DNA of 64,000 bases, from contig NZ_MVDG02000002.1 in NCBI RefSeq assembly GCF_002008315.2, positions 186,001 through 250,000 of the forward strand, read 5' to 3'. The notes beneath the pieces are model-generated. The model ran no database searches. It worked only from the letters and a program-made list of their open reading frames with translations, and was not told where the DNA came from. The position numbers and the translations under genes are program-made. Below are positions 1 through 9,079 of this stretch, piece by piece. How positions within the stretch are numbered: position 1 is the stretch's first letter; each line of letters opens with the position of its first letter. Source of the DNA: Arthrobacter sp. KBS0703. GTDB lineage: Bacteria > Actinomycetota > Actinomycetes > Actinomycetales > Micrococcaceae.

Positions 1-354
1 GATGTCCCAGGTGATGTCGAAGGCGTAGGTGGCCGCCCCCTCCGGACTGAGCATGGCGGTTGCCGTTGACGTGGGCGCGCTGCCGCCCCTGACCACGGTG
101 ACGCGGTTGGAAAGCAGGTGCTCTTCGACCATGAGCCCGTGCCGGTCGTCGTCGTAGTGAGTCACCAGGGTCGTCGGCAGGTCCAGGCGTGCCGCCCCCA
201 CGGCCACGTTGAGGGGGCTCCCGCCGGGATGTTCCTCGGTGCGCGCCATCTGGCGCGGATCGCTGATGACGTCGACGAGGGACTCGCCGATGACGGTGAC
301 ACTGGCGTCCCCCAAAGCGGAAAAGGAGGCTGTTGTGGTTTCGTTTTCGCGCAT
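1..354 (-). CDS. PfkB-family carbohydrate kinase, N-terminal part (cut by window edge)
   Basis: The reading frame starts at ATG (complement of 352-354) and runs off the window, so only about 118 N-terminal residues are present. After a short leader there is a beta strand ending in VIGESLVDVI, then GGSPLNVAVGAARL, the N-terminal substrate-binding glycine motif of PfkB/ribokinase sugar kinases. The family phosphorylates sugars such as fructose with ATP in the cytosol. It lies 43 bases downstream of a polyol dehydrogenase on the same strand and looks like the last step of that operon (polyol to ketose to ketose phosphate). A fructokinase role is inferred from context. The catalytic C-terminal GAGD motif lies outside the window. 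Confidence 0.85.
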   Translation of the reverse strand, partial: MRENETTTASFSALGDASVTVIGESLVDVISDPRQMARTEEHPGGSPLNVAVGAARLDLPTTLVTHYDDDRHGLMVEEHLLSNRVTVVRGGSAPTSTATAMLSPEGAATYAFDITWDI

Positions 355-397
355 GGCTGCTTCCTTGCAGTGTTCTTCGTGGGTCAGGACGAGGAGC

Positions 398-1459
398 CTA
401 GCGGCCCGGGTAGACGACGGCCTTGAGCTGCCCGGGCTGTTTGCCGGCGTTGAGCGCCGCCTCTGATTCGGCCAACGTGAACTTGCCGGTGACCAGGATG
501 TCCAGGTCCACTTTTCCGTCGGCGATCAGCTGGATGGCCAGCGGCCAGGTGTTGGTGTAACGGAAGACGCCGGAGAGCCAGATCTCCCGGTTCTGGATGT
601 AGGAGACGGGGAGTTCGACGTCGTCCGCCCCGAGCCCTACCAGGATGACCCTGCCGGCGGGGCCGACGGCCTTGATGCCGGAGCGGACAGCCTGCGGCGC
701 GCCGGAAGCGTCGATGAACGCATCGACGTCGAGCCCTTCGACGCTGTCCGTCCTGGCATTGAGCGCGTGGGTTGCACCGTGCTCGAGCGCGAAGGCCAGC
801 CTGTCTTCGGCGATGTCCGTGACGTAGATTTCCGTTGCACCGAAGGCCCTGGCGGCCTGGGCCGCGATGATCCCGATGGGGCCGGCTCCAGCGATCAGGA
901 CGCGGCTGCCGGGCTTGATTTCGGCGCGTTCGCAGGCCCAGAGTCCGACGGAGAGCGGTTCGATCAGGGCTGCTGCCTCGTCGCTGACGCTGTCCGGGAT
1001 GTCGTAGGCGAAGTCGCTCTGGATGGTCACGTATTCGGCGAAGGCCCCGTCGATCGGCGGGGTGGCATAGAACTCGATGTCCGGGCAGAGGTTGTACCGT
1101 CCGGCTTTGCACTGCTTGCACGTGCGGCAGGGACGCTGGGGTTCGACAGCGACCCGCTGGCCGATCCGGGCGGGGTCAACGGCGCTTCCGACGGCGGCGA
1201 TGCGGCCGGAGAGTTCGTGGCCGAGGATCAGCGGATGGTCCACGACATAGTCGCCGATCCTGCCGTGTTCGTAGTAGTGGACGTCGCTGCCGCAGACGCC
1301 GACGGCGGCGACCTGCACCAGGACCTGGTCGGCCTCAAGCTGCGGGACGGACAGGGTTTCCATGGCCATGTCGCCCTGGCTCTTCAGGACGGAGGCACGC
1401 ATCGTGGCCGGTACTTCCGGGCGCCCGAGGGCTGGAGACTGTGCGGTTGATGTTGTCAT
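398..1459 (-). CDS. Zinc-dependent polyol (sorbitol/xylitol-type) dehydrogenase
   Basis: A 353-residue medium-chain dehydrogenase of normal length. Around residues 57-80 it has the catalytic zinc cysteine in GVCGSDVHYYEHG and the GHE motif. Near residue 110 it has the four-cysteine structural zinc site (CRTCKQCKAGRYNLC), and further on the Rossmann motif GAGPIGI. The family oxidises sugar alcohols to ketoses with NAD+ (L-iditol 2-dehydrogenase/xylitol dehydrogenase group). It sits between an ABC permease (38-base gap) and a PfkB kinase, which fits uptake, oxidation and phosphorylation of a polyol. The exact substrate cannot be read from sequence. Confidence 0.9.
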   Translation of the reverse strand: MTTSTAQSPALGRPEVPATMRASVLKSQGDMAMETLSVPQLEADQVLVQVAAVGVCGSDVHYYEHGRIGDYVVDHPLILGHELSGRIAAVGSAVDPARIGQRVAVEPQRPCRTCKQCKAGRYNLCPDIEFYATPPIDGAFAEYVTIQSDFAYDIPDSVSDEAAALIEPLSVGLWACERAEIKPGSRVLIAGAGPIGIIAAQAARAFGATEIYVTDIAEDRLAFALEHGATHALNARTDSVEGLDVDAFIDASGAPQAVRSGIKAVGPAGRVILVGLGADDVELPVSYIQNREIWLSGVFRYTNTWPLAIQLIADGKVDLDILVTGKFTLAESEAALNAGKQPGQLKAVVYPGR

Positions 1460-1497
1460 CGAAGTAATCCTCTAAGAATCGAAGTGGGGATGGCCGG

Positions 1498-2433
1498 TTA
1501 CTTGACGGCGCCGAGGGAGAGGCCTTGGACGAGCTTGTCCTGGGCTGCGAAGCCGGCAAACAGCACCGGCAGGGAAATGACGACGGCGGCCGCGCAGACT
1601 TTCGCGAGGAACAGGCCCTGGCTGGAGACGAAGCCGGTCAGGAAGACCGGAGCGGTGCCGGCCACCACCCCGGTGAGGACCCGGGCCAGCAGCAGTTCGT
1701 TCCAGCTGAAGATGAAGCAGATCAACGCGGTGGCCGCGATGCCGGGCATCGCCACCGGGGCAATGACCTTGCGCAGGGTCAGCAGCAGGTTTGCGCCGTC
1801 GATCTGGGCTGCTTCGAGCATTTCCACCGGCACTTCGGCAAGGAATGACCTCATCATCCAGACTGCGATGGGCAGGTTCATGGAGGTGTACATCAGGATC
1901 AGGAACCAGATGTTGTCCAGGGCGCCGGTGGTCTTCGCGAAAAGGTAGAGGGGCAGGATGGCGGCGACCACCGGCATCATCTTGGTGGAGAGGAAGAAGA
2001 ACATGACGTCGGTCCACTTCTTCACCGGCCGGATCGAGAGGGCGTAAGCGGCCGGGATGGCCAATACCAGCACCAGCACGGTGGAGAGGATGGAGGCGGT
2101 GGCGGAGTTGATCAGCGGCGGCCACGGGCTGACGCCTGAGCTGGCGCCGAAGAACTCCTTGTAGGCGTCCAGGGTGAGGTTCGCCGCGAGGGAGGGCGGG
2201 TTGGTGGCTGCATCGTTTTCGGAGTGGAACGAGGTCAGGATCATCCACAGGACCGGGGCGGCGAACAGCAGGGCCAGCAGCCAGGCCGCGATGCCGGCGG
2301 CGGTGTTGTTCCGGGTGGGGTCCATCCGGGACTTGCCGCCGAACTTTCCGAATCTACTGCGCCGTGATCCGCTGTTGAGGGCGGTCGGGCCGGGGACGGA
2401 GTTCTGGGGTGCGGCAGGGGTGAGGGTGCTCAT
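1498..2433 (-). CDS. Carbohydrate ABC transporter permease (MalG-type)
   Basis: A 311-residue inner-membrane permease. The start was placed at the ATG at 2433 because AAGGAGG lies just upstream and because this ATG overlaps the stop of the preceding permease by four bases (ATGA coupling). A longer frame continuing upstream only overlaps that gene. It has about six hydrophobic segments and the cytoplasmic EAA loop (EAAQIDGANLLLTLRKVIAP) that contacts the ATPase. With the partner permease and the binding lipoprotein it forms a CUT1-type importer. No ATPase gene is seen here, so a shared MsiK-like ATPase elsewhere is likely, as is common in actinobacteria. Confidence 0.9.
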   Translation of the reverse strand: MSTLTPAAPQNSVPGPTALNSGSRRSRFGKFGGKSRMDPTRNNTAAGIAAWLLALLFAAPVLWMILTSFHSENDAATNPPSLAANLTLDAYKEFFGASSGVSPWPPLINSATASILSTVLVLVLAIPAAYALSIRPVKKWTDVMFFFLSTKMMPVVAAILPLYLFAKTTGALDNIWFLILMYTSMNLPIAVWMMRSFLAEVPVEMLEAAQIDGANLLLTLRKVIAPVAMPGIAATALICFIFSWNELLLARVLTGVVAGTAPVFLTGFVSSQGLFLAKVCAAAVVISLPVLFAGFAAQDKLVQGLSLGAVK

Positions 2434-3398
2434 CGTGCTGCCTCCTTCTTGAAGAGCGAGAAAACGGTGCGGAGGGCGAAGGTCGCCACGACGATGGTGC
2501 CGATGACGACGACGACGCCGGCGGCTGATGCCAGGCCGTATTCGTTGGCGAAGTAGAACGTCTGGTAGATGGCGTAGGGCAGGTTGGCGGTGCCCAGCCC
2601 ACCTGAGGTGAGGGTGAAGACGGCGTCGAAGTTCTGCACGATGTAGATGGCTCCGAGCAGTCCGCCCAGTTCCAGGTACTGGCGCAGGTGCGGCAGTGTG
2701 AGGTGGCGGAAGATGTCCCACGGCGTTGCGCCGTCCATTTGGGCCGCTTCGACGGTGTCCATGGGCCGGGACTGCAGGCCCGCGAGCAGGATGAGCATCA
2801 TGAACGGCGTCCACTGCCAGACGAGCGAGACAATGACCGCCATCAGCGGCGCCTGGGACAGCAGGTCCGGCTGCGGCGGGGTGTTGCTGCCGAAGAGGGA
2901 CCAGATCCAGGTCAGGGTGCCGTTGATCAGGCCGTAAGTGGGGTTCAGGAGGGCGTGCTTCCAGATCAGTGCCGCGGCCACGGGGACCACGAGGAACGGC
3001 GCGATCAGTAGGGTCCGGGCCAGGCCACGGCCGATGAACTTCTTGTCCAGCAGCAGGGCCAGTCCGAGGCCGATGACCAGGCTGGCCAGGACGACGGAGA
3101 CGGTGAGGATGATCGTAGTGAAGATGGCCTGGCGCAGGTCGGCGTTGGTGAGGACCTGGATGTAGTTCTCCAAGCCGGCGAAGCCGGTCTGGTCGGGGCG
3201 GAGGCTGTTCCAGTTCAGGAACGAAATGATCAGCGTCACCACGAACGGAAGCTGGGTGACGATGATGAGGAAGATCAGGGCCGGCAGCAACGGCGCACGC
3301 CGGGCCCAGGCCAGAGCACGTTCACGGGCCCTGGCGTTCTTGGAAGGTTTGGTTGCGCTGGTCCCGGGGCGGGAGATGCGCGCTGTTGCGGTAGTCAT
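2430..3398 (-). CDS. Carbohydrate ABC transporter permease (MalF-type)
   Basis: A 322-residue permease with about six membrane segments after a positively charged N-terminus. It has the EAA loop EAAQMDGATPWDIFRHLTLP near residue 230. It is the first permease after the binding protein and is translationally coupled to the second permease by a four-base overlap. It forms half of the membrane channel of a sugar or polyol importer. The gap to the binding-protein gene contains a long perfect hairpin, described separately. Confidence 0.9.
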   Translation of the reverse strand: MTTATARISRPGTSATKPSKNARARERALAWARRAPLLPALIFLIIVTQLPFVVTLIISFLNWNSLRPDQTGFAGLENYIQVLTNADLRQAIFTTIILTVSVVLASLVIGLGLALLLDKKFIGRGLARTLLIAPFLVVPVAAALIWKHALLNPTYGLINGTLTWIWSLFGSNTPPQPDLLSQAPLMAVIVSLVWQWTPFMMLILLAGLQSRPMDTVEAAQMDGATPWDIFRHLTLPHLRQYLELGGLLGAIYIVQNFDAVFTLTSGGLGTANLPYAIYQTFYFANEYGLASAAGVVVVIGTIVVATFALRTVFSLFKKEAAR

Positions 3399-3412
3399 GT
3401 TTGGTCTCCTGC

Positions 3413-3447
3413 GGTTCCGTGGCCCGCCCAGGGCGGGCCACGGAACC
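3413..3447 (-). terminator. Strong intercistronic hairpin between binding-protein and permease genes
   Basis: Positions 3413-3429 are the exact reverse complement of 3431-3447, giving a 17-base stem around a single central base, so the real loop must open a few pairs. There is no clear U-tract. It falls between the stop of the solute-binding protein and the first permease. Hairpins at this place in ABC operons commonly stabilise the binding-protein message or partly terminate transcription, giving more binding protein than permease. That role is inferred. Confidence 0.6.
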
Positions 3448-3462
3448 GGTTGGTGTGGGTTG

Positions 3463-4812
3463 TTACTTCTTGTACTTGTCGCCGATTTTTTGTGCGGCGT
3501 CTTGGCCCTTGGCCAAGGCGTCGGCTACAGAGCCCTGCCCTGCGATGGCGGAGCTGACACCTTGGGAGACCGTGGTGCCAAGGTCGGCGAACTCGGGGAT
3601 GCCGACGAACTGGATGCCCACCACCGGGCGTTCCTGGACGCCGGGGTTCTTGGGATCGGCGTTTTCAATGGCGGAGCGTTCGGCCTTGAAGAACGGCGCG
3701 GCCTTCTGGAACTCGGCGTTCTCGTAGGTGGAGATGCGCTTGCCGGACGGAACCTTGGCCCAGCCGAGCTTGGAGGCGACCAGTTCCTCGTACTTCTTCG
3801 AGCTGGCCCAGGCAATGAACTTCCCGGCAGCGTCCTGCTTCTTCGATGCTGCCTGCACGCCCCAGGACCAGGTCCACAGCCAGCCGGAAGAATCGGTCTT
3901 CTTCACCGGAGCCTGGGCGTAGCCGATCTTTCCCTTGACTGGGGAGCTTGCGGCCTCCAGGGCGCCGGCGGCCGAGGTGGCGTCGTACCACATGGCGACC
4001 TTGCTCTGGCTCATGTTGTTCAGGCATTCGGTGAACCCCGCCTGGGCGGCGCCGGCTTCACCGTGCTCCCGCACCAGCTTGGTGTAGAACTCGGTCGCCT
4101 CGGTGAATTCTGGGGCATTGACCTTCGCGTTCCAGTCCTTGTCGAACCAGGTGCCGCCGAAGGTGTTGACCACGGTGGTGAGCGGCGCAAAGACCTGGCC
4201 CCAGCCGGGCTGGCCGCGCAGGCAGATGCCCTTCATGCCCGGAGCCGCGCCATCGGCCTTGGCAGCAAGATCGGCCACCTGGTCCCAGGTGGGCTTCTCC
4301 GGCATGGTCAGGCCCTTGGCATCGAAGATGTCCTTGCGGTACATGAGGAAGGAGGACTCTCCGTAGAACGGTTCGCCGTAGAGTTTGCCGTCCTTTCCGG
4401 TCAGCGACGCCGTGTAGGCCGGAAGAATGTCCGCCTGGTTGAACTCCGGGTCCTTGGCCACATTGTCCAGCGGCGCCAGCCAGTTGTTCGCGGAGTAAAA
4501 GGGAATCTCGTAGTTGGACAGGGACGCGACGTCGTACTGGCCGGCCTGGCTGGAGAACTCCTGGCTGATCTTGGCACGGACATCGTTCTCCGGCAGGACC
4601 GTGTAGTTCACCTTGATCCCGGTGTCCTTGGTGAAATTGTCCGCCGTGAGCCTCTGCAGGTCTTCCATCTGCGGGTTGTTCACCATCAGGACATTGATGC
4701 TGTTCTGGTCACCTGCCGCCGTGCCGCCGCCGGCACCGGAGCAGGCAGAGGCAGAAAGTGCGATACACAGGGCGCCGGCCGCCAGTGAGGCTGCACGTAT
4801 TTTCGGGCGCAT
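3463..4812 (-). CDS. Extracellular solute-binding lipoprotein (sugar/polyol ABC importer)
   Basis: A 449-residue protein starting at 4812 with AAGGAG six bases upstream. The N-terminus is a lipoprotein signal: basic residues, a hydrophobic stretch, then the lipobox LSASAC with the acylated cysteine near residue 24 and a Gly/Ser-rich linker. The body resembles family 1 solute-binding proteins. It should capture the substrate outside the membrane and deliver it to the two permeases downstream. It is the first gene of the operon and is divergent from an AraC regulator about 270 bases away, which probably controls it. Confidence 0.9.
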   Translation of the reverse strand: MRPKIRAASLAAGALCIALSASACSGAGGGTAAGDQNSINVLMVNNPQMEDLQRLTADNFTKDTGIKVNYTVLPENDVRAKISQEFSSQAGQYDVASLSNYEIPFYSANNWLAPLDNVAKDPEFNQADILPAYTASLTGKDGKLYGEPFYGESSFLMYRKDIFDAKGLTMPEKPTWDQVADLAAKADGAAPGMKGICLRGQPGWGQVFAPLTTVVNTFGGTWFDKDWNAKVNAPEFTEATEFYTKLVREHGEAGAAQAGFTECLNNMSQSKVAMWYDATSAAGALEAASSPVKGKIGYAQAPVKKTDSSGWLWTWSWGVQAASKKQDAAGKFIAWASSKKYEELVASKLGWAKVPSGKRISTYENAEFQKAAPFFKAERSAIENADPKNPGVQERPVVGIQFVGIPEFADLGTTVSQGVSSAIAGQGSVADALAKGQDAAQKIGDKYKK

Positions 4813-5085
4813 TAAGGACTCCTTCGTTCTTCATGGGGTGCGCAGCCACTGCACGTCGACTGCTGTGTCGAAGTACCGGACTGGAGCGGGGCTTTTGATC
4901 GGAATTTCCGAGTGCCGCGCTGATGTTCCTCAAGATTAGGCTTGTGCGCTGCCCCACAACTAGCGCCCTGCTTGCCAATTTCTGATACTAATTTTCCCGG
5001 CCCGCCGTCCGCCCAGGCGGTACTCTGGGAGAAATCACCATCGGTGATGTCCAGATTTCATGACCCGGGATGCAGGAGTACGGCT

Positions 5086-6009
5086 GTGGTTACATCAGAT
5101 CCGCACGATGGCGCGTCGGCGAGGCTTGCCGAGCGGCTGCTGGGCATGCGCGCCAACAGGGAGGTAATCCCGGCGGATCCGAACCAGTCAGTCCGGTGGC
5201 ATGAGCATGACTACCCCAGTCCGCTGGCGCGCTGGAACTACCATCCCGAATACGAGATCCACCTGATCCGGAAAGGCACCGGCAAATTCATCGTCGGAGA
5301 CCACATAGGAACGTTCGAGGCCGGGCATGTGTCCATCGTGGGGTCGGGGCTTCCCCACGACTGGGTCAGCGACCTCGAGCCCGGCGGGGTCCTTGAGGGC
5401 CGCGATGCCGTTATCCAGTTCGACGGCAAGTGGGTCCTGCAGGCTGCCTCGATTGTTCCCGAATTGGCTCAGGTCAATCCACTCCTGGAGCAGTCCGCAC
5501 GCGGGATCGAGTTCCTTGGCCGCTCCGCCGAGAACGCTGCCGCTTCCATCGAAGCCATGGGCACATCGACGGGACTGGAGCGGCTTCACCATCTCTTTAA
5601 GTTGTTCGCGATCCTCACCCGCGCACCGCAGGAGGAGCGGCGCTATCTGGCCGACGAATGGTTCAGGCCGCAGTTGGACGGGCAGGCGGCCGCCGTCGTG
5701 GACATCGTCCTTGAGTACGTGTTCACCAATCACGCCGGGACGGTCAAAATGTCCGAGGCGGCGGCCCTGGTGGGCATGCCCGAGCCGACGTTTTCGAAGT
5801 ACTTCAAACGCGCCACCGGGCAAAACTTCAGCGACCTGGTGCGCAAACTCCGCCTGGCCCACGCGCGGCGCCTGCTGGAACGGACGGACAAGGCCATCTC
5901 GGACATTTGCTACGAAGTGGGCTTCTCCAACCTGTCCAACTTCAACAGGCACTTCCTTAACGACACCGGCGAAACCCCGCGGCACTACCGCCAACGCCTG
6001 CAGGGCTGA
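5086..6009 (+). CDS. AraC-family transcriptional regulator (cupin sensor plus AraC HTH)
   Basis: The GTG at 5086 was chosen because AGGAG lies eight bases upstream. An in-frame ATG at 5047 has no good ribosome site. The product is about 307 residues. The N-terminal half holds a cupin-like ligand domain (HPEYEIHLIRKGTGKFIVGD). The last 100 residues carry the double helix-turn-helix of AraC proteins, including DICYEVGFSNLSNFNRHF. It is divergent from the binding-protein gene of the polyol ABC operon and is most likely its polyol-responsive activator (inferred). Confidence 0.88.
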   Translation: MVTSDPHDGASARLAERLLGMRANREVIPADPNQSVRWHEHDYPSPLARWNYHPEYEIHLIRKGTGKFIVGDHIGTFEAGHVSIVGSGLPHDWVSDLEPGGVLEGRDAVIQFDGKWVLQAASIVPELAQVNPLLEQSARGIEFLGRSAENAAASIEAMGTSTGLERLHHLFKLFAILTRAPQEERRYLADEWFRPQLDGQAAAVVDIVLEYVFTNHAGTVKMSEAAALVGMPEPTFSKYFKRATGQNFSDLVRKLRLAHARRLLERTDKAISDICYEVGFSNLSNFNRHFLNDTGETPRHYRQRLQG

Positions 6010-6153
6010 CCTGCTCGGCCAGCTCGACGTTCCGCTCAGCACAGTGCCGAGCGGCGTCTAGGAGATGTTGCCCGTCCGAAACGCTACTTTTCGGTATCCC
6101 TAAATTCGCGTTATCCTCGTCCTATCAGCATGCCCCGATGACGAGGACCGATG

Positions 6154-7404
6154 ATGGCCACAACGACACTTCAGGTACGCCCGGCAGCCACCCGGGTCTG
6201 GTCCCGGCTGCTGCTGCTCGGCCCGGCGTTTGTCGCCGCCATCGCCTACGTGGACCCCGGGAACGTCGCCGCCAACCTCACCGCCGGAGCCAGCTACGGC
6301 TACCTGCTGGTCTGGGTGCTGGTGGTGGCGAACGCCATGGCCGTGCTGGTGCAGTACCAGTCGGCGAAGCTGGGCCTCGCCACCGGCTTGAGCCTTCCGG
6401 AGATCATGGGAAAGCGCCTGGGGACCCGGCGCCGGCGGCTGTACTGGGCCCAGGCCGAGATCGTTGCCGGTGCCACGGACATGGCCGAAGTCATCGGCGG
6501 CGCCGTGGCCCTGAACCTGCTCTTCGGGCTCCCCCTGCTGGCGGGCGGGTTCATCATCGGGCTGGCCTCCATGCTGCTGCTGATCCTGCAGACAGCCCGG
6601 GGCCAGAGGTCGTTTGAGTACGCCATCCTGATCCTGCTCGGCGTCATCGCCGTCGGGTTCGTGTCCGGCTTGTTCGTCAACCCGCCCGATGCCGGAAGCG
6701 CCCTTGGCGGGCTGCTGCCCCGGTTCGAGGGGACCGACACGGTCCTGCTGGCCGCCAGCATGCTCGGCGCGACGGTGATGCCACATGCGATCTACCTGCA
6801 CTCTGCCCTGGCGCGGGACCGACACGGCTTCTCCGAAGACCCGGCCGTGCGGACGCGGCTGATCCGGGCCACCCGCTTCGATGTCGTCGGAGCCCTGCTG
6901 CTGGCTGGCGTCGTCAACATTTCGATGCTGCTGCTGGCCGCGTCCAGCCTGCGCGGCATCGAGGGAACGGACACCATCGCCGGCGCCCACGCCGCCGTCC
7001 CGTCGGCGCTCGGCCCGGCCATCGGCATCGTGTTCGCGATCGGGCTGCTGGCCTCGGGGCTGGCCTCCACATCGGTGGGCTGCTACGCGGGCGCCACCAT
7101 CATGGGCGGTCTGCTGAAGATCCGCGTGCCGCTGCTCACCCGGCGCGTCGTCACCTTGATCCCTGCGCTCATCATCCTGGGCGCCGGCATCGAACCGACG
7201 CTCGCCCTGGTCCTGAGCCAGGTCCTGCTCAGCTTCGGCATCCCCTTCGCCCTGATCCCGCTGATCCGGCTCACCGGAAAGCGCGAAGTCATGGGCATCC
7301 ACACCGACTCCAAGCCGCTGAAGATCGCCGGCTGGACCAGCGCCACGCTCATCGTCGGACTGAACTGCGTGCTGATCACCCTGACCCTAACCGGCCAGGC
7401 CTGA
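6154..7404 (+). CDS. mntH: Nramp-family Mn2+/Fe2+ proton symporter MntH
   Basis: Two adjacent ATGs exist at 6151 and 6154. GAGGA at 6143-6147 is correctly spaced only for 6154. The roughly 416-residue protein has about 11 membrane segments and the Nramp signatures: DPGNVAANLTAGASYG in helix 1, with the Asp and Asn metal ligands, and MPHAIYLHSAL in helix 6, with the metal-binding Met and the conserved His. It imports divalent metals, mainly manganese, with protons. It stands alone, and no MntR box was recognised upstream. Confidence 0.93.
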   Translation: MATTTLQVRPAATRVWSRLLLLGPAFVAAIAYVDPGNVAANLTAGASYGYLLVWVLVVANAMAVLVQYQSAKLGLATGLSLPEIMGKRLGTRRRRLYWAQAEIVAGATDMAEVIGGAVALNLLFGLPLLAGGFIIGLASMLLLILQTARGQRSFEYAILILLGVIAVGFVSGLFVNPPDAGSALGGLLPRFEGTDTVLLAASMLGATVMPHAIYLHSALARDRHGFSEDPAVRTRLIRATRFDVVGALLLAGVVNISMLLLAASSLRGIEGTDTIAGAHAAVPSALGPAIGIVFAIGLLASGLASTSVGCYAGATIMGGLLKIRVPLLTRRVVTLIPALIILGAGIEPTLALVLSQVLLSFGIPFALIPLIRLTGKREVMGIHTDSKPLKIAGWTSATLIVGLNCVLITLTLTGQA

Positions 7405-7691
7405 CCCCTTTCGGTGCAACCGCGCCGGCTGGCGCACGGCACTGCCACGGCCGACTTTTTCCGACTTTGTATTGCGCCGGGGCCCGCTGATCATCCACAC
7501 TGGCTACAGATCCGCAGGAGATTCCCTCCGCCGATCCAGCCCGCCAGACACCACGGCCGGCCACCCCCGCCCCATCAGAGAATGCCGGGCAACCCCTCTC
7601 GAACCACCGCTTTCCGCCTCTCCGGGTACGCCCGGCCCCGGAAGCCTCTGCCGCTGAGAGCCCGGCACATCCCGACGAGAAAGAGACCACG

Positions 7692-7916
7692 ATGATCAAG
7701 CGCCACTCGGACGTCGTCCTGGAAATCACCGCCCACGACCCCGACACCGTCGAAAACGACCTGAACGCCGCCGTAGAGATCGTCCGCCAACAAGCCATGA
7801 AGGAATCCCGCCACGGCATCCTCGTTACGCAGCACGGATACACCAGCTACACCGTCGCTGTAAGCCGCGATGTCCCCTACGGACAGACACACGAACGGCG
7901 CGAGCAGCCGGCCTAA
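7692..7916 (+). CDS. Small conserved-looking hypothetical protein (74 aa)
   Basis: A soluble 74-residue protein with a polar, regularly alternating composition and coding-type GC bias. It starts at ATG 7692 after a purine-rich GAGAAAGAGA stretch. No domain is recognised. The 287 bases between mntH and this gene hold no other gene, although a TTGTAT box near 7467 could be a promoter -10. It ends about 40 bases before a palindromic repeat and is convergent with the DUF817 gene. Function unknown. Confidence 0.6.
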   Translation: MIKRHSDVVLEITAHDPDTVENDLNAAVEIVRQQAMKESRHGILVTQHGYTSYTVAVSRDVPYGQTHERREQPA

Positions 7917-7955
7917 AGACAACCGCAACTCAGGTAAGAACGGCAGGCGGGAACG

Positions 7956-7983
7956 GACGACGGCGGGACCTCCCGCCGTCGTC
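7956..7983 (+). repeat. Dispersed palindromic repeat, copy A
   Basis: A perfect 13-base inverted repeat (7956-7968 with 7971-7983) around a CC loop, preceded by GGGAACG. It sits between convergent genes and could also act as a bidirectional terminator. It belongs to the nine-copy family described in the findings. Confidence 0.8.
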
Positions 7984-7985
7984 GC

Positions 7986-8903
7986 CTAGCCTTCCGCGGT
8001 GGCCGCCGGGACGGCCGGTGCCGCGCCGGCCTCTGTACCCTCGGCCTCCCCGGAAGCCTCCGGCGGCTCCGGCTTGTAGACCCAGGCCACCAGCACCACC
8101 GAGATGATCATTAGCAGGAACCACGAAACCAGCTTGTCGGGCGAGACCATGTGCCAGCCGTTCAGCTGGTTCGGATAAAGCCACGCCCCTGACCAGGTGG
8201 CGATGTTCTCGGCAATCCAGATGAACAGCGCCACCAGCAGGAACGCCAGGACCAGCGGCATCCGGAACCGGCGGCGGAACACCCGGAAGTGCATCACGCA
8301 CCGGCCGAAGATCACCACGACGGCGGCCAGCAGGACCCAACGGGCGTCGGCGACGTAGTGGTGGGTGAAGAAGTTCGCGTAAATGCCGGCGGCCACGATC
8401 GCCGTGATCCACCGCCGCGGATATGCCGCGAAGCGCAGGTCGAAGAGCCGGTACACGCGCACCATATACGAACCCACGGCCGCGTACATGAAGCCGCTGA
8501 AGAGCGGCACCGCCCCGATCCGCAGGAAACCCTCGGCCTCGTACGTCCACGACCCGACGTCGGTCTTGAACAGCTCCATCACCGTCCCCACCAGGTGGAA
8601 GAGGACAATCACCCTGAGCTCCCGCACGGTTTCCAACCGGGTGGCCACCATCAGGATCTGGATCACGACGGCAGCGAGGGTCAGGAAATCGTTCCGGGCC
8701 AGTGCGGCGGCGTCCGGATACCAGAGCCGCGCCGCGAAGATCACGGCGAGGAGCGCGGCGCCGAAGATGCAGGCCCAGGCCTGCTTGAGGCCGAAGACGG
8801 CGAACTCCATGAGCCGCGCACGGATGCCGCTGGCCGGGGCGTTGTCGAGCAGCCGGTGCGCACGCTCGTCGATGCGGTTCTCTACGGACGTGAAGCTGCG
8901 CAT
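7986..8903 (-). CDS. DUF817-family integral membrane protein
   Basis: About 305 residues from the ATG at 8903. Longer upstream extensions are not supported by sequence character. It has seven to eight hydrophobic segments and the conserved DUF817 blocks FGLKQAWACIFG, LFHLVGTVMELFK and GSWTYEAEGFLRIG, followed by FFTHHYVADARW and WIAENIATWSGAWLYP. The family has no established function. The last 35 residues are a low-complexity Ala/Glu/Pro tail. The neighbours give no hint of a pathway. Confidence 0.85.
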   Translation of the reverse strand: MRSFTSVENRIDERAHRLLDNAPASGIRARLMEFAVFGLKQAWACIFGAALLAVIFAARLWYPDAAALARNDFLTLAAVVIQILMVATRLETVRELRVIVLFHLVGTVMELFKTDVGSWTYEAEGFLRIGAVPLFSGFMYAAVGSYMVRVYRLFDLRFAAYPRRWITAIVAAGIYANFFTHHYVADARWVLLAAVVVIFGRCVMHFRVFRRRFRMPLVLAFLLVALFIWIAENIATWSGAWLYPNQLNGWHMVSPDKLVSWFLLMIISVVLVAWVYKPEPPEASGEAEGTEAGAAPAVPAATAEG

Positions 8904-9052
8904 TGGTACCCCGTTCCCCCGCCACGAGTGGCAATGTGTTTTCCCTGCACCACCGCCGGCGGCCGCTTGGTGCGGCCGACCCGGCGCAATGGCGCGCAAT
9001 CCACGGTAGCCCAAAGCCCGTCCCGAAGGCGGTCAGGGGTGGGAGAGAGGGA

Positions 9053-9079
9053 ACGACGCCGGGACCTCCCGCCGTCGTC
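9053..9079 (+). repeat. Dispersed palindromic repeat, copy B
   Basis: ACGACGCCGGGA pairs with TCCCGCCGTCGT across a CC loop, with one mismatch relative to the family. It lies in the 303-base divergent gap between the DUF817 gene and the MOSC gene, where a terminator role would not fit both flanking genes. Nothing else was recognised in that gap. Confidence 0.65.

Noticed and set aside
3226..4788. A 520-residue plus-strand frame opposite the solute-binding protein
   Set aside because: It is an antisense shadow: the minus-strand gene has a ribosome site, lipobox and family motifs.
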